Source: Sphingomonas natans (GTDB lineage Bacteria; Pseudomonadota; Alphaproteobacteria; Sphingomonadales; Sphingomonadaceae). Taken from it: DNA of 64,000 nucleotides. A program made the translations under genes and the position numbers. The notes under the pieces were generated by a model, which was not told the DNA's origin, did not search any database, and worked only from the letters and a program-made list of their open reading frames with translations. The stretch is taken from assembly GCF_030546695.1 (NCBI RefSeq), contig NZ_JAUOTP010000003.1, forward strand, positions 577,880 through 641,879. The letters run 5' to 3'. The stretch's first letter is position 1. Every line of letters starts with the position of its first letter. Positions 20,201-28,871 of this stretch are shown here, one piece after another.

Positions 20201-21855
20201 GTGCCGCCTGTCGCGGCCACACTTGCGGACGCGGGCAGCTCGGCGCTTGCGCCAGCAAGAACGGCGATGTTGCCGTCCGCGCGAATCGTACCGCCGCTGT
20301 CGACGCCGAGAGCGGCGAAACCGCCGCGGGCGGGAAGCGTACTATTGAACGTGTCGGCCGTTCCGGTCGCGCTGACAGTGATGTTCGCGGCCCGCAGGGT
20401 TGCGCCGTTCACGGCGCCGATCTGCGCGTCGCCGCCTTGATGGAAGGGGAAGATGCTGGTTGGATAAGGAACATTGTCGACGGCGTTGGCCTGCGCGTAG
20501 AAATCGCCGGTCACGTCGATCGACCCGCCGGTCGCGTTGACCCGAACGATCCCCGGCGCGTTCGGGCCGAACGAGAAGGCGTCGAGCCGGCCGCCGACCC
20601 GCATTGTGCCGACGCTGATGTCGATCGCGCTGCGCGTTCCGCCGAAGAAGGCGGCGTCGCCGGCGAAGTTCAGATCGTGGAACGCGTTGGAGACCTGGAT
20701 CTGGCCGCTGGCGCGCGCGACGAACGGCGCGTTGAAGTTGCTGGTGCCGGTGCTGTTGTCCTGAACGATGATGCCAGCGTTGAAGATCGTCGGCAGATCC
20801 CGGATCTGGCCGCGCACGGGAAACCCGATCGAAACCTGATCGACGGCGAGGTTGCCGCCGGACACGAGATAGACCCCGCCGTTGGTGATGCTGACGCCGT
20901 TCGCGACGTCGAAGCCGTAGAAGCCGTCCGGCGCGACGACCATCGAGATCGCGTCGTTCTTGGGAACGGTGACGGCATAGATGCCGCGATTGTTGGTGGC
21001 GGCGCCGCTGCTCTTGTCTAAATTCACGGTGCCGCGAAGCTGCAACGGGAAGCCGCCACCATTCGTGCCGTCGGTCCCGACGGCCACGTTGATGTCGAAC
21101 AGGCCTTGATTGAAGGTCAGGGACGCCTGCTCCGCAGCGACGAACGCCGCGGCCCCGTTCACGTTGATCCGCCCGCGCGAAAACACAATCGGCGCCACGA
21201 TCGCGACATACGAGTTGGCGTTGGTCGCGTTGATCGTGGCTTGGGAGAGCACGTTGACGATGCCATTCGGGCTGGCGGAACTGTCCAGCGTGAAGCCGGA
21301 GGTGAAGTTGATCGTGCCGGTGCCGCCGGTCGGGTCCGCGGTGGAGAGCAAGAGGCTGCCCACATCGAACACGGAGCCGTCGCCGATGACGATCCCGCCC
21401 GGGCTGTAGAACCACACCGATCCGCCCCGCGAGACGACGTTGCCCGCGCTCACCAGCTGGCTCGTCACCTGCCCGTTGAAGGCGATCGGGCGCGATGGGT
21501 CGGCGGGAACGATCCGGTTGAGGACCGTGAAGTCTGGGCCGCCCGGCGTGCTCTGATAGATCGCCTGTGTGCCGGCATTCTGGAAATCGATGACCGCTCC
21601 CGCATTGCTCGCGGTGTCGGTGGGCGTGAAGTTGATCACCGCGGTCGGCGTGGTGACGGTGTAGATGTCGGTATTGGCAGTATTGAAGTCGGTCAGGACG
21701 TTGCCGCTGGACGTGGTCGGAGCGCCTGCATTGTAGGAATTGGGCGACGACTGCTGGGCATGTGCTGGCTGCGTCGCGGCGGTCGCGAACGCCAGCGTCG
21801 ATGCGGTGAGGGCCAGCGCGCGCCGCGCGCGAGTCGTGAACGACGAAGCGGACAT
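14281..21855 (-). CDS. Large two-partner-secretion exoprotein (TpsA, filamentous haemagglutinin type)
   Basis: A 2524-residue secreted beta-helix protein. Residues 1-34 are a long Sec signal ending AHAQQ; a TPS domain follows (about 40-250), including SPGGIVIGDGSVFDVGSLLL, the equivalent of the NPNGI region. The body is Gly/Ala/Thr-rich beta-helix repeats, with a 125-residue duplication. The end has a PPVT repeat linker, then a short tail with a charged DDDDRRRNRTR. The ATG at 21855 is chosen because GGAAGGA lies at the right distance and the start overlaps the transporter stop (TAATG); an in-frame ATG at 21870 lacks this. It is presumably exported by the upstream TpsB. A role in adhesion, biofilm or contact with other cells is typical of the family; no toxin domain is recognised. 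Confidence 0.92.
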   Translation of the reverse strand: MSASSFTTRARRALALTASTLAFATAATQPAHAQQSSPNSYNAGAPTTSSGNVLTDFNTANTDIYTVTTPTAVINFTPTDTASNAGAVIDFQNAGTQAIYQSTPGGPDFTVLNRIVPADPSRPIAFNGQVTSQLVSAGNVVSRGGSVWFYSPGGIVIGDGSVFDVGSLLLSTADPTGGTGTINFTSGFTLDSSASPNGIVNVLSQATINATNANSYVAIVAPIVFSRGRINVNGAAAFVAAEQASLTFNQGLFDINVAVGTDGTNGGGFPLQLRGTVNLDKSSGAATNNRGIYAVTVPKNDAISMVVAPDGFYGFDVANGVSITNGGVYLVSGGNLAVDQVSIGFPVRGQIRDLPTIFNAGIIVQDNSTGTSNFNAPFVARASGQIQVSNAFHDLNFAGDAAFFGGTRSAIDISVGTMRVGGRLDAFSFGPNAPGIVRVNATGGSIDVTGDFYAQANAVDNVPYPTSIFPFHQGGDAQIGAVNGATLRAANITVSATGTADTFNSTLPARGGFAALGVDSGGTIRADGNIAVLAGASAELPASASVAATGGTASIDIFTGAVRSGGTISVGANARSAGDGLATGGEASVVVRSDGVLTATTSLQLNTEAQGGAFLTATSSGGAAIGGNAHLTTLATSGPGASITTGDLQLYGIARGGTGGSGATSVGGDATGGLATIDLVAGATLTSGFTILSTFTTGGASAGGGTAGAATMISAPFGNAAFTSAGTATLSNLVLSADAIGGDKTAGTGDAGNADSGTARMFLSDGALTVGAPTDTTANISISSAAFGGSVTGGAGSGGYGNSGGATSGIGGARTSVIGTAALSLGGPLALIASGTGGVGRGSGDGGFGRGATASALLQSDGAIRIGSLSVRSEATGGAAPGGIGGDATTGMAELVSAPSSGATAATAVVGGLTLSTKATGGNGATGGAAQASLIRLFQSGSQATTIGGLGILTAIGRGGTATGADAGAARGGQIRIESANSSLIFANSLTATADAAGGFVSGTASFSGGNADGGSVQLLGSRGSVSVANGTELSANAASGSGNSAAGDATGGSIGVISYAGAISLSATTRLSATAQGGVTIGNGGDATAGTVRVVAETDPDSGLNGGSVTTGGLAVSLNADASQLQDQGKIGGAATGGTFTLLADTGAVTVADLSAGASANGYGGSDPTTTVMRGGNVLIEARGANLTIGSAIVFAQGQAATVFNALPAAGPGDSIGGTITLRAGVGRTLAVTNTFNGAVDAISGRSGLNVQAGSGIGGQITIEAAGTIVAGGLALGASGFGGNTFGFSTATAGDGRGGTIAVGVTGLLDVANGIGMTVGGRGGSVQASSGTNGAGYGGTATIAVTQGGVIRTSSLSVDTSASSSAGATVAGRSTFDVLSGNATLGAYTVFNAGATLSPGGPSRALVRGGAIAADTLTVDAVGDFGLTIGAGGAMNLGSATLRATRSIVYGEGTPPSNDPGALNVTRDFYADVGGDYRLSGNVSVGGDYSVNAGGLISMQAIQAGGSVGLTAIGNVTTAQIGVSGVAGASAVSGNTGVVAIASRTGSITTGSLGGPNILLLAPGAVSTGPLASGTLSNGSILISNISLAATTGFDFLPASGTFDLNRAYTGLGSIVPIRLGGALNVGGTIVTGNFRVAATGGFATMDSLEASTSILIDSGTTIALADVDTPASLSLRADGGITAGALSAQAVSLVSGANIATGTITSASNVSARSGARLETGAIQAGGNVALAANGDIALGNVTGVDIDIDGTDLGNGPYGNITSGNLLGEYIELQSGGTARIGNVVTREIASGGVAPGNPYAVEFGAAGDLTVGTITSGGLTALASLSGNVTAGAITTPSSLVVLAPGNITLQSVATGTAETALVGNISLLQSSAALAAILADNEPAFNTALLGTIAPPRIGGALATAGPVSTGNLLVAATGGVATGAIDVRTRIAIDSGTAIALGNVTTPASLTLQADGAITTGALSAQSVSLTSNGATVTTGAVTSATDILAVSRTAQVSTGTLQAGGNVALLARTGIATGGIAARRASGAYVLLADAANTGAIDIDAVGTAMPGPVTVGGPISAGALRISTTGTASFAGPIDAARFARILAGDIALSGSVGGPDLTFSSGNIRLGANASIGDAATQTVAFTVTGGGPALLGGATDGSGYTLDAGELSRVRAANIVVTAGPSLAVRDLSVAGIGAGAAANLTGTNGALTLASPGTITVTGNLRLADAGTAQSLVLNAGVVRLVTDGGSIGVFADSAPAGRLAITAGRIEAGTAQLLGSIASFAGAISADTVAAIGAAAAQPRAEGAIQAGRIELSAIDDIVIQNMGSATLAAGFSAGAGGLSITNRGGTQAFDGFNVLIYGRIQGASGFLTNSDTLGVVRFASAQGGSLAGYSTRSVVNGCAFVPSNSCVVTPPVTPPVTPPVTPPSTPPADPVAALPIAAIVRDVIDGSFITFSRDTVMLPSFTQPAAIDMSILQSPAIVTDPVASAGNPILWESAGGLTSATPVGPATGKKQDDDDRRRNRTRTEQRP
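15773..16146 (-). repeat. Second copy of a 125-residue duplication inside TpsA
   Basis: Starts GGALATAGPVSTGNLLVAAT and contains IDSGTAIALGNVTTPASL, then GALSAQSVSL and LQAGGNVAL. It matches the copy at 16618-16992 over its whole length, with a centre-to-centre spacing of about 846 bases. It is a coding repeat of beta-helix rungs, not a mobile element. Confidence 0.75.
16618..16992 (-). repeat. First copy of a 125-residue duplication inside TpsA
   Basis: Starts GGALNVGGTIVTGNFRVAAT and contains IDSGTTIALADVDTPASL, then GALSAQAVSL and IQAGGNVAL. It aligns with the copy at 15773-16146. The copies have diverged at the protein level but share their key positions, so the duplication is not very recent. 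Confidence 0.75.
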
Positions 21856-23600
21856 TAGCGGTCCTTCCACGGAAAGAGCCGGGTCGTGAGCGACATCAGG
21901 ATGCGCGTGTCGCCGCGCCGCGTTTGAAAGCCGGCGCGCTTGGTCGGCACCGCAGCGGTGAGATCAAGCCGTACCTTGCTGGCGAAACTGGTGCGGACAC
22001 CGCCGCCCACCGACGTGAGCTTCTGAGGATCGCCCGTCGCCCCGCGATTCCACACCCAGGCAGAATCGATGAACAGGAAGGGCTGCATCACGAGATTGGT
22101 GCGGGTGGACGGTACGACCCGATTGATCCGCAATTCGGCCGAAAAGCCCGCGCCGGTATCGCCGATGATCGTGCCCGGATCGTAGCCGCGCCCGATCGTA
22201 TAGGTGCCGGCTGAAAACTCCTCGAAGCTGAGCAATGGGTCGAACGCATATTGAACGCGGGGCGCGATCGAGGCGCTCAGCAGCGGCGTCAACGCGAGTT
22301 CGGCGAAACCAGAGGCGCGGACCAGGGTCGCTTCGGAATCCGCGTTCGACCGGCTGGGCCCGATGGCTCCGGGGACGAGCGTCCCGTCCGTCGCGTTGAA
22401 GATGCCGAGGCCGTGGCGAAGCTCCAGCGAATAGCCGCCGCGCCAGCGGGCCGGCGCGCGCTCGCGCACGTCGGTCCTATCGCCGTCGAGCCGCAGATAG
22501 GCGACGCGCAGATGGTCGCGGCTCAACAGCGTGCCAGCGAAGCGGACGTCCTGATCGACATAATCGAACCCGGCCGATCCGCGCAGGTTGGCACGCTGGC
22601 TGCGGAGGAACGGATAGGACGCCTCGCCCGTCGCGAAGAGAGTCCGCGCACGCAAGTTGCCGTTCAAGCGGATATCGGGCTTGGTCCACGCATAAGTGAA
22701 GCGGCCGGCGAAGGTCAGCCCTTCGGGACCGACGCGAAAATCGTGGGCGAGCTGCAGGATTTGCTGCTCGCGGAAATCCGACGAGGAGAACAACCCGATC
22801 GTCGTGCGATCGCCGAGGCCGGTGAGCCCATAAAAGCGGCCCGTCAGCTGACCGCTGAACCGCCCGGTGCTGCGCGCCGCGAAATTCTGGATGTTGAGAT
22901 CCGCCTCGAACGGCGTGCGCGTGACGATCACATCGCCGAGAAGCTCGCCCGGCTTTTCGCCGGTGGGCCGAAGAACGAGCCGCACATCATAACCGGGCAT
23001 GTCGCGGGCGAGCAGCAAATAGCGCTCGGCCGAGAAGCGGTTGAACACCGGATCGGCCGTCAGCTTGTTCAGATAGCCCGCGATCAATTGCTCGTTTCGG
23101 CCGGCATCGCCACGCACCCGGACGGCGGCAAGCCGCGCGTAAAGCACCTCGAATATGACCACGCCGTTTTCGATCTTCTGCGTTGGCACCTGGATGGCGG
23201 CCAGATAGCCTTTCTGCCGCAGCAGCGTCGCGGCGGCGTCGCGTATCTCGCAGATCGTCCCGGCGGGCCGATCGTTACCCAGATAGCGCTGGTAGACGGG
23301 CGCGAGTTCGGCCGGTGAGACGGGTCCCAGATTGTGGAAGGTCGCGCCCGTGATCGCGATCCGCGCGTCCTTGTACGACGGATCGTCGAGCGGGCACGCC
23401 GCGCGTTCGATATCGCCCTCGACCTTCAGCCGGGCGCCCTGCGCAGGCGGTGTCGTACCGGGACGCGTCACCTCTTCGCGGGTCGGGAGCCCGCCATTGG
23501 CCAGCGCGGACGGTGGCTGCGCCACGCGCTGTGCGCCCGCACCGTGACCCATGCCGACACCCCCAAGCACGGCGCATGCAAGCCCTGCATACCGTCTCAT
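21855..23600 (-). CDS. TpsB outer-membrane transporter (ShlB/FhaC/HecB family)
   Basis: A 581-residue Omp85-superfamily transporter for the downstream exoprotein. A signal peptide (about 1-23, ending GAGAQ) is followed by a Pro-rich linker, two POTRA domains (about 65-215; the first begins at ITGATFHNLGPVS) and a 16-strand barrel (about 225-581). The conserved loop-6 motif appears as IGRGYDPGTIIGD, and the C-terminus LTTRLFPW is a normal barrel-closing strand. Its stop overlaps the TpsA start, so the operon runs TpsB, TpsA, CHAT. The 140 bases between this start and the stop of the upstream kinase gene probably hold the operon promoter; I saw no clear regulator site. Confidence 0.93.
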   Translation of the reverse strand: MRRYAGLACAVLGGVGMGHGAGAQRVAQPPSALANGGLPTREEVTRPGTTPPAQGARLKVEGDIERAACPLDDPSYKDARIAITGATFHNLGPVSPAELAPVYQRYLGNDRPAGTICEIRDAAATLLRQKGYLAAIQVPTQKIENGVVIFEVLYARLAAVRVRGDAGRNEQLIAGYLNKLTADPVFNRFSAERYLLLARDMPGYDVRLVLRPTGEKPGELLGDVIVTRTPFEADLNIQNFAARSTGRFSGQLTGRFYGLTGLGDRTTIGLFSSSDFREQQILQLAHDFRVGPEGLTFAGRFTYAWTKPDIRLNGNLRARTLFATGEASYPFLRSQRANLRGSAGFDYVDQDVRFAGTLLSRDHLRVAYLRLDGDRTDVRERAPARWRGGYSLELRHGLGIFNATDGTLVPGAIGPSRSNADSEATLVRASGFAELALTPLLSASIAPRVQYAFDPLLSFEEFSAGTYTIGRGYDPGTIIGDTGAGFSAELRINRVVPSTRTNLVMQPFLFIDSAWVWNRGATGDPQKLTSVGGGVRTSFASKVRLDLTAAVPTKRAGFQTRRGDTRILMSLTTRLFPWKDR

Positions 23601-23740
23601 CTCGACGCAACGCCCCCCAACCGCTGACCCGATATGGCCTTCCGGCGTCTTTCGACTCCGTTAACCCTATCGCGCATACGGTTGCCGCTTTGGACCGGAA
23701 AGTCCATACCATAACCGACCGAAGCGACGTGGACGGTTGA

Positions 23741-24694
23741 TTAGATGATCAGCCTATCCACCAGTTCCGCAGCTTTTGCCCATGTCGGCAGGGCATCGAT
23801 CACACCGATCTTGCTGCAGGTGATCGCGCCGCAGGCCGAGGCGACCTGCAAGGCCCTCGCCCAGTCGCGCGTGCGCGCGAAGCCGACCACGAGGCCGGCC
23901 AGAAACGCGTCGCCGCACCCCGTAGCGTCGATCGCCTCGGTCGCGAAAGCGGGTTGCCGCAAACAGGTGCCGTCGCGGTGCCACAGTACGGCGCCGTCCG
24001 CACCCAGCGTCATGACGACCACCTTGATCCCTGCGCCGAACAAAGCGCCGGCCAGGGCTGCCAAATCGTCGGCATGGCCGCCGGCTATGCCCCCCATCTC
24101 CGTCTGCGCCGCACACAAGGCGGCTGCTTCCGTCGCGTTAACGACGAGGATATCCGTGACGGCAAGGATCGCCGGCGCGACCGGACGAAACGGAGACGGA
24201 TTGAGAACGGTCTCGACGCCGCGACGCCGTGCCGACGCGAAGGCCGCCGCGATCGGCGCGTCGCCGATTTCGAACTGGGCGAGGACTGCATGGCTGTGGG
24301 CGAGCCGGTCCTCCGTCGCCTCGATATCGCGGGCGGACAGCAGTTCGTTCGCGCCCGGATATACGGCGATGACATTCTCGCCATGGGCGTCGATCAGCCC
24401 GACGCCAGCGCCGCTGGCGCCGGGAAATCGGACCAGCATTCGTTCGGGCAGATCCGCGCCCGCGAGTGCCTCCGCCGCCATGCCGGCGAACCGATCGCTG
24501 CCGGCCGCGACGATACCGTCGACATCGGCTCCAAGCCGTCGGGCGGCGATCGCGACGTTCAGACCCTTGCCTCCGGCCTCGAGCAGCAATGACTCGCCCC
24601 GGAGGGATTCGCCGGATGATGGAAGCCGCGCCACCTTCATCGAAAATGCGGCGACGAAGCTCCCAAGCACGAAGACGGAGGGAGTGACGTTCAT
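23741..24694 (-). CDS. PfkB-family carbohydrate kinase (ribokinase-like)
   Basis: A 317-residue sugar or nucleoside kinase. The N-terminal PfkB signature is LLEAGGKGLNVAIAARRLGA (about 36-55). The C-terminal signature with the anion hole and catalytic Asp is DATGCGDAFLAGLVVGF. This fits ribokinase-like enzymes that phosphorylate a sugar in the cytoplasm. It is divergent from a GntR/UTRA regulator across a 139-base gap, so that regulator probably controls it. No transporter or hydrolase is adjacent, so the substrate is unclear; ribose and other pentoses are the usual guesses. Confidence 0.9.
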   Translation of the reverse strand: MNVTPSVFVLGSFVAAFSMKVARLPSSGESLRGESLLLEAGGKGLNVAIAARRLGADVDGIVAAGSDRFAGMAAEALAGADLPERMLVRFPGASGAGVGLIDAHGENVIAVYPGANELLSARDIEATEDRLAHSHAVLAQFEIGDAPIAAAFASARRRGVETVLNPSPFRPVAPAILAVTDILVVNATEAAALCAAQTEMGGIAGGHADDLAALAGALFGAGIKVVVMTLGADGAVLWHRDGTCLRQPAFATEAIDATGCGDAFLAGLVVGFARTRDWARALQVASACGAITCSKIGVIDALPTWAKAAELVDRLII

Positions 24695-24833
24695 CGTGCA
24701 GACGCTACTGATATGATAACGCGCTCCCCCCTCATATACTCGGCCAGATACCCCGACGCATGCATTCCGCCCAACCCATCAGCCGGCGGGCTCTTTACGC
24801 TCTTACGACAGGCATGGCGGAGGTTTCCGTTCC

Positions 24834-25571
24834 ATGCATGACCTGATCAGGCTCGATCACGAGACGACGCGGCCCCTCTATATCCAGCTGGAGGAGCAGT
24901 TGTCGCAGCTTATCGCGAGCGGCCAGATCGCCGGCGGCACCAAACTGCCCTCCGAGCGGCAGCTTGCCGCAGACCTTGGTGTGAGCCGATCGACGGTGCA
25001 GCAAAGCTACAGCATGCTTCGCGAACGGCGGCTGATCGTCGGGCAGGGCCGGCAGGGCTCCACCGTTCCGCAAGAGGCGACGAAGCTTCGCTCCGGCATG
25101 GATCGTTTGCGCGGTTTCACGCAGGAGATGACGGAACTTGGCCGCCGCCCGTCGACGCGCGTGCTTGAGCAGCGGATCGTTTCGGACCGGTCGGTGGCGT
25201 CCCTGTTCGGCCTGCCCTCCACCGCGCGCTTCCTCTATCTCGTGCGCGTCCGGCTGGGTGACGAGGTTCCGCTGTCACGCGAGACCGCCTGGTACAGCCT
25301 CGATGCTGCACCCGATCTGGAAAAAGCCGACTACAGCGGCTCGATCTACGGGCAATTGGCCGCCCATAATCTGATCCCGGCCTATTGCGATCAGACGATC
25401 GAAGCGACGGTGCCGACCGCGTCGGAGCGCGATATTTTCGGCTTCGACGAGCAGGTGCCCTGCCTGCTGATCAAACGGCGTACCTATCTGCGCGACGGGC
25501 CGATGGTCGAATATGTCGAAGGCGTTTTCCGTGGCGATACATATATCTACCGACTGCGCCTGGACACCTGA
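24834..25571 (+). CDS. GntR-family transcriptional regulator with UTRA domain (HutC subfamily)
   Basis: A 245-residue repressor-type regulator. The N-terminal winged helix-turn-helix (about 10-75) contains LPSERQLAADLGVSRSTVQQ. A UTRA ligand-binding domain fills residues about 95-240, with RTYLRDGPMVEYVEGVFRGD at its end. UTRA proteins bind sugar phosphates or other small metabolites. It is divergent from the PfkB-type kinase gene; the shared 139-base region is the probable operator region, but I could not define a convincing palindrome there. Confidence 0.9.
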   Translation: MHDLIRLDHETTRPLYIQLEEQLSQLIASGQIAGGTKLPSERQLAADLGVSRSTVQQSYSMLRERRLIVGQGRQGSTVPQEATKLRSGMDRLRGFTQEMTELGRRPSTRVLEQRIVSDRSVASLFGLPSTARFLYLVRVRLGDEVPLSRETAWYSLDAAPDLEKADYSGSIYGQLAAHNLIPAYCDQTIEATVPTASERDIFGFDEQVPCLLIKRRTYLRDGPMVEYVEGVFRGDTYIYRLRLDT

Positions 25572-26579
25572 AGCGCCGAAGGGGTTGAGAAGGCTGCATT
25601 TGATTGGCAATCCGCACATCTGGTCGGCAATGCCTTCCAAAAGCATGACTTGGCACACGCTACGTTCTCAGCTCAAATATCTTCAAAGATCAGACTGCCC
25701 TCGCCGCCGGTCCGATGCCACTCGCTGAGGCTCTGTGGCTTGCGCGGACATGTTCCTGCCAGTTCGAACGCGGACCGCGCCGATGAAGCGTATCGGCCCC
25801 ACGAATAAGAAGCCTCCGTCACCGGCAAGCAATAGGCAGTCCTTGAAAAGGAAGCGAGTAAAAATGCCGTCTCTCAAGTCAATAGTTCCGTCCTCGAAAA
25901 GTGGCTCGATGGCCTGCACAAAGAACTCCGAAGCTACACTGCCCGACCATATCACGCTGTCCTAACAATTCGCTGTGAAAAGCCGAATGGTTGCCGCCAC
26001 ACGGTGAGCGCGCCGTAAAAGATGACTTATGGATATCATCAATGCGTTATCAGCCAAACGACAGTCATAGCCGGCTTTGCCGACTGAAGCTGGAACCGCA
26101 GAAAGATAGCATTCGGGCGTTTCCGCAGCCTGTTTTTCGCCCCGAATGGACCGGACCCTATCGAACGAGAAAGGTGGATTTTCCTCAAGGCCTTGGCCGC
26201 TCGCAGCCCCCAATTCGCTGTGTGAGCGAGCGGCGGTTTATACCGAGCTGACCGAAAGCGCGCGTGCCGCTCTCCTACACTATTAGCATCCATTAAACGG
26301 CCCAGTGCGCGGGGTTCTGGCACCGCCCATTGCACCTTCCGAGCGCAACGCCCGTGGGACCGGCTGCCCTCTGGTAATCCGCCCACCCACGCAGAGGTCC
26401 GTACATAGGCTTCGTTTTGCCCACCCTGGATGCAAAAGCACAGTCCAAACGACAGCATGCGATCGGTTTGGCGTACAGCACATTCCAACTAGCTGCCCTC
26501 GGAATGGGGCCGATCCTCGTCATCGCGCCGACAGGTTTAGCGGACCAGACCCGAGCAGCAAAACAAGGGGAGTGGTTCA
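25572..26579. other. Gene-poor stretch at the start of the decayed zone
   Basis: About 1 kb without a gene I can support. A minus-strand frame at 25683-25955 (90 codons, with RFLFKDCLLLAGDGGFLFVG) looks somewhat protein-like but matches nothing I know. The longer minus-strand frame at 26039-26488 has the composition of a chance ORF. Confidence 0.5.
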
Positions 26580-27445
26580 ATGCGTACTACCTTTCCAGTT
26601 TCAGGCCGCGTGATCCTTGTCGTTCTGACTGTGTCGTTGCCTGGTAGCGTGTTTGCGCAGCAGCTCACCACGCTTAACCCCACCATCATCGTGAATGGCG
26701 GTGCCCGTGGGCCAGAGATTAAAGGCGTCATCTCTGCGCGGAATGGCGATAGGATAAGAATTACTGCTGCTATGGCAGCAACACGGACGTCGCGATCAAC
26801 GGCGCTACCCGCATCAAAGCGGCAAGTGGACTATTTAGCAGCCAGCGGAGAAAGCCGACGGCGGCAGATGCGCTGCTCAATGGCCTTCCGGTCACCGTCA
26901 AAACTCTGCAGGGCGGGGGCGATCAGTCGGGTAGTGGCCTCTTAGCGAGCCGGATCACTTATCGAAGAACCGACCTCAAGACGGCGACTATGATTCACAA
27001 CGGAACATCTCAGCGCTTTGAGGAGCAGTCAGCCGCTACCGAGGCTCTGCGAGGCCGCGTTGGCGATATTGATAAATTTAATGTCAAGAGCACAACGAAC
27101 GTCCACTTCGACACGGGTAAGGCCGAGCTGTCTGCGGAAGACAAGACCGGTCTCTGCACTGCAGGATCTGCCGCGCAAGCGACCGAGAACGCGTTGATGC
27201 TCGTGGTAGGTTATACCGACTCGACTGGAGGCGAGGACTTCAACGAGCAGCTCAGCGAGAAGCGCGCCGCTCGCGTAATCGATTACCTTCAGCAGAATTG
27301 CGGATGGAAGCCATACCGTATGCTGACCCCGACAGGCATGGCTAAGGCCAATCGGCTAGCCAGCAACGAAACGCCCGAAGATAAGGCTTAGAGGCGGCGC
27401 GTCGCGGTCAACATCCTGGTCAGCAAGAGCGTCGATGGCCCTTAA
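26580..27445 (+). pseudogene. OmpA-family outer-membrane protein, frameshifted and with a premature stop
   Basis: The ATG at 26580 has a good ribosome-binding site (AAGGGGAG) and a signal peptide ending VFAQQ. The first frame carries the start of the protein up to RNGDRI. Between about 26750 and 26770 the reading moves to another frame, which continues NTDVAINGATRIKAASGLF through to the OmpA C-terminal domain (VHFDTGKAELS, VVGYTDSTGGEDFN, LSEKRAARVIDYL). A TAG at 27389-27391 interrupts just before RRRVAVNILVSKS, and the natural stop is at 27443-27445. Two lesions make it a pseudogene. An intact member would anchor the outer membrane to peptidoglycan. Confidence 0.85.
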
Positions 27446-27656
27446 GGGGTGGGAATTGCGCTGCGAAGCGATGCAGATTGAACCGCAGGAGCGGGGTAGC
27501 GGCACGGAGCTTCTGACCGATCCAGGCACGTCTACCTGGATCGGCGAAGCCAGTAGCTTGTTGATCCCGATTGCTGAGATCATCTGCCGATCTGACGTGC
27601 TCCGCTCAAACTCCACCCATTTTGAGCTAGAGTCCGGCTCGCGAGCAGACAACGTT

Positions 27657-27755
27657 AAAGAGACTAGGTTCAGTGAGGGGAAGATCATCACGGTGCTGCG
27701 CGAGCAGGATGGCAGGATGGAGATCGCTGACATGTGCCGCAAGCAACGTCGATAA
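27657..27755 (+). mobile_element. IS3-family orfA (transposase subunit A) N-terminal stub
   Basis: The frame reads KETRFSEGKIITVLREQDG, then MEIADMCRKQ, the opening helix-turn-helix of IS3-group OrfA proteins (typical form: RF[ST]EEQII.VLRE...ADLCR+HG). It stops after about 32 residues, where the family would continue ISDATFY. The rest of orfA and all of orfB are absent. This is a remnant of an insertion that was later deleted. Confidence 0.65.
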
Positions 27756-28044
27756 GTAGCGACAATCGCTTCGCGCCGGCGCCCCTATCGCAGAAGGGCC
27801 TCCCGCCCGTCCGTCAATTTCGCGAGCAGATCTGGCACATTCGCATTGAACGAGGCGACCTCCGCGCAACGCGACCAGCGGCATGATCGATCGCGCTTCG
27901 CCATGCTGCTTGAGAACCGTTGCTGCGCAGGCCCATAATTCGTTCTGAAATCACGCGGCGCGGTTTCCTGGCATGCGGGAGAAGCGGCTCTTAGCCATAG
28001 CGGCCCCAAGGCAGCTTGAGAGCCGACCTACCAGCAGCGGCGGC

Positions 28045-28326
28045 TCAGCCGAAAGCCAGCGCCTGTATCATTTGGGAGGTTGGCGCTGCCCACTCGACGG
28101 GGGCGAAATCCTTCGGGAGAAGCTCACCGTCGAGATATTCGCACCATTCGCCGTTGTCGGCCAAGGCACCAAGTATCATCCGCCGCTGCGCATCTATGAG
28201 CAGCGCGAGGAAGCTGCTCCCGCGCTCGTACGTTTCGATCGGTTGCCAATCGAGAGCCGCATAATCGTGTCGCTCGAGGCCGGGAAGGTCGAAGCGCGGG
28301 ACGGCCGGCTGCTGGGGTTCGGTCAT
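28045..28326 (-). CDS. Small hypothetical protein, DUF551-like pattern
   Basis: A 93-residue protein with an ATG at 28326 and an AGGA about 9 bases upstream. The pattern WQPIETYERGSSFLALLIDA ... GEWCEYLDGELLPKDFAPVEWAAP recalls DUF551-type small proteins (WQPIETAPKDG ... F.PTHWMPLP), which are common in phages and integrated elements. Function unknown. It has no same-strand neighbour close enough for an operon. Confidence 0.5.
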   Translation of the reverse strand: MTEPQQPAVPRFDLPGLERHDYAALDWQPIETYERGSSFLALLIDAQRRMILGALADNGEWCEYLDGELLPKDFAPVEWAAPTSQMIQALAFG

Positions 28327-28418
28327 ATCAGCGTCCTAGTCGGAAATTCGGGGCCGCGCACCGCCAAAGGTCCTGCGAGATAGGGCCTGCAACGCGGTGC
28401 TATGATCCTACGAGCCAA

Positions 28419-28871
28419 TCAGCCACCGCCTGTTTCATCAGGCTCGAGAATTGTGACCATGGCCTTCGAGTGGACCGGAGCGGCCATCTCGATCGGGTCG
28501 CAGCCACCATGCAAAAGCCGAGGCCATCGCATACTGGCTGTCAAACGCCGGCTGCCGCAAACGGCGGCTTGTCGGTTACCTGCAACCACATCGCGCCCGG
28601 CATCCGCTTCTTGCGCTTGCAGAAGGCGTAAGTGTCTTGTTTCCGTTCGCCGAGCAGCGGCAGCGGGATCAGGCAGCAACTCGCAGGCCGGTCGGCTAGG
28701 CGATCTCAGTAAGGGAGGCCGAGCTGACCGAAGTTCGTCGTCAGCCACTTGCTTGCCCTCCACGTACGTCCCGGTCATAATATCGAGTCCGATGCCGCGA
28801 TCGTCCTGACGAATGACATAGGCCTGGGATTGCGGCGTTAGCTCGTTCGGATTAGACCGATTTTCCATCAT
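28419..28871 (-). pseudogene. Hypothetical gene, probably decayed
   Basis: The first 45 residues look genuine (SQAYVIRQDDRGIGLDIMTG, then TYVEGKQVADDE), but the rest is Arg/Ala-rich and resembles an out-of-frame reading. Another minus-strand frame at about 28545-28630 carries a protein-like segment (CKRKKRMPGAMWLQVTD). A frameshift between the two segments would explain both. No family recognised. Confidence 0.35.

Noticed and set aside
26039..26488. A 149-codon minus-strand ORF in the decayed zone
   Set aside because: Composition (Arg, Cys, Trp, Ser spread evenly), no ribosome-binding site and no family; likely chance.
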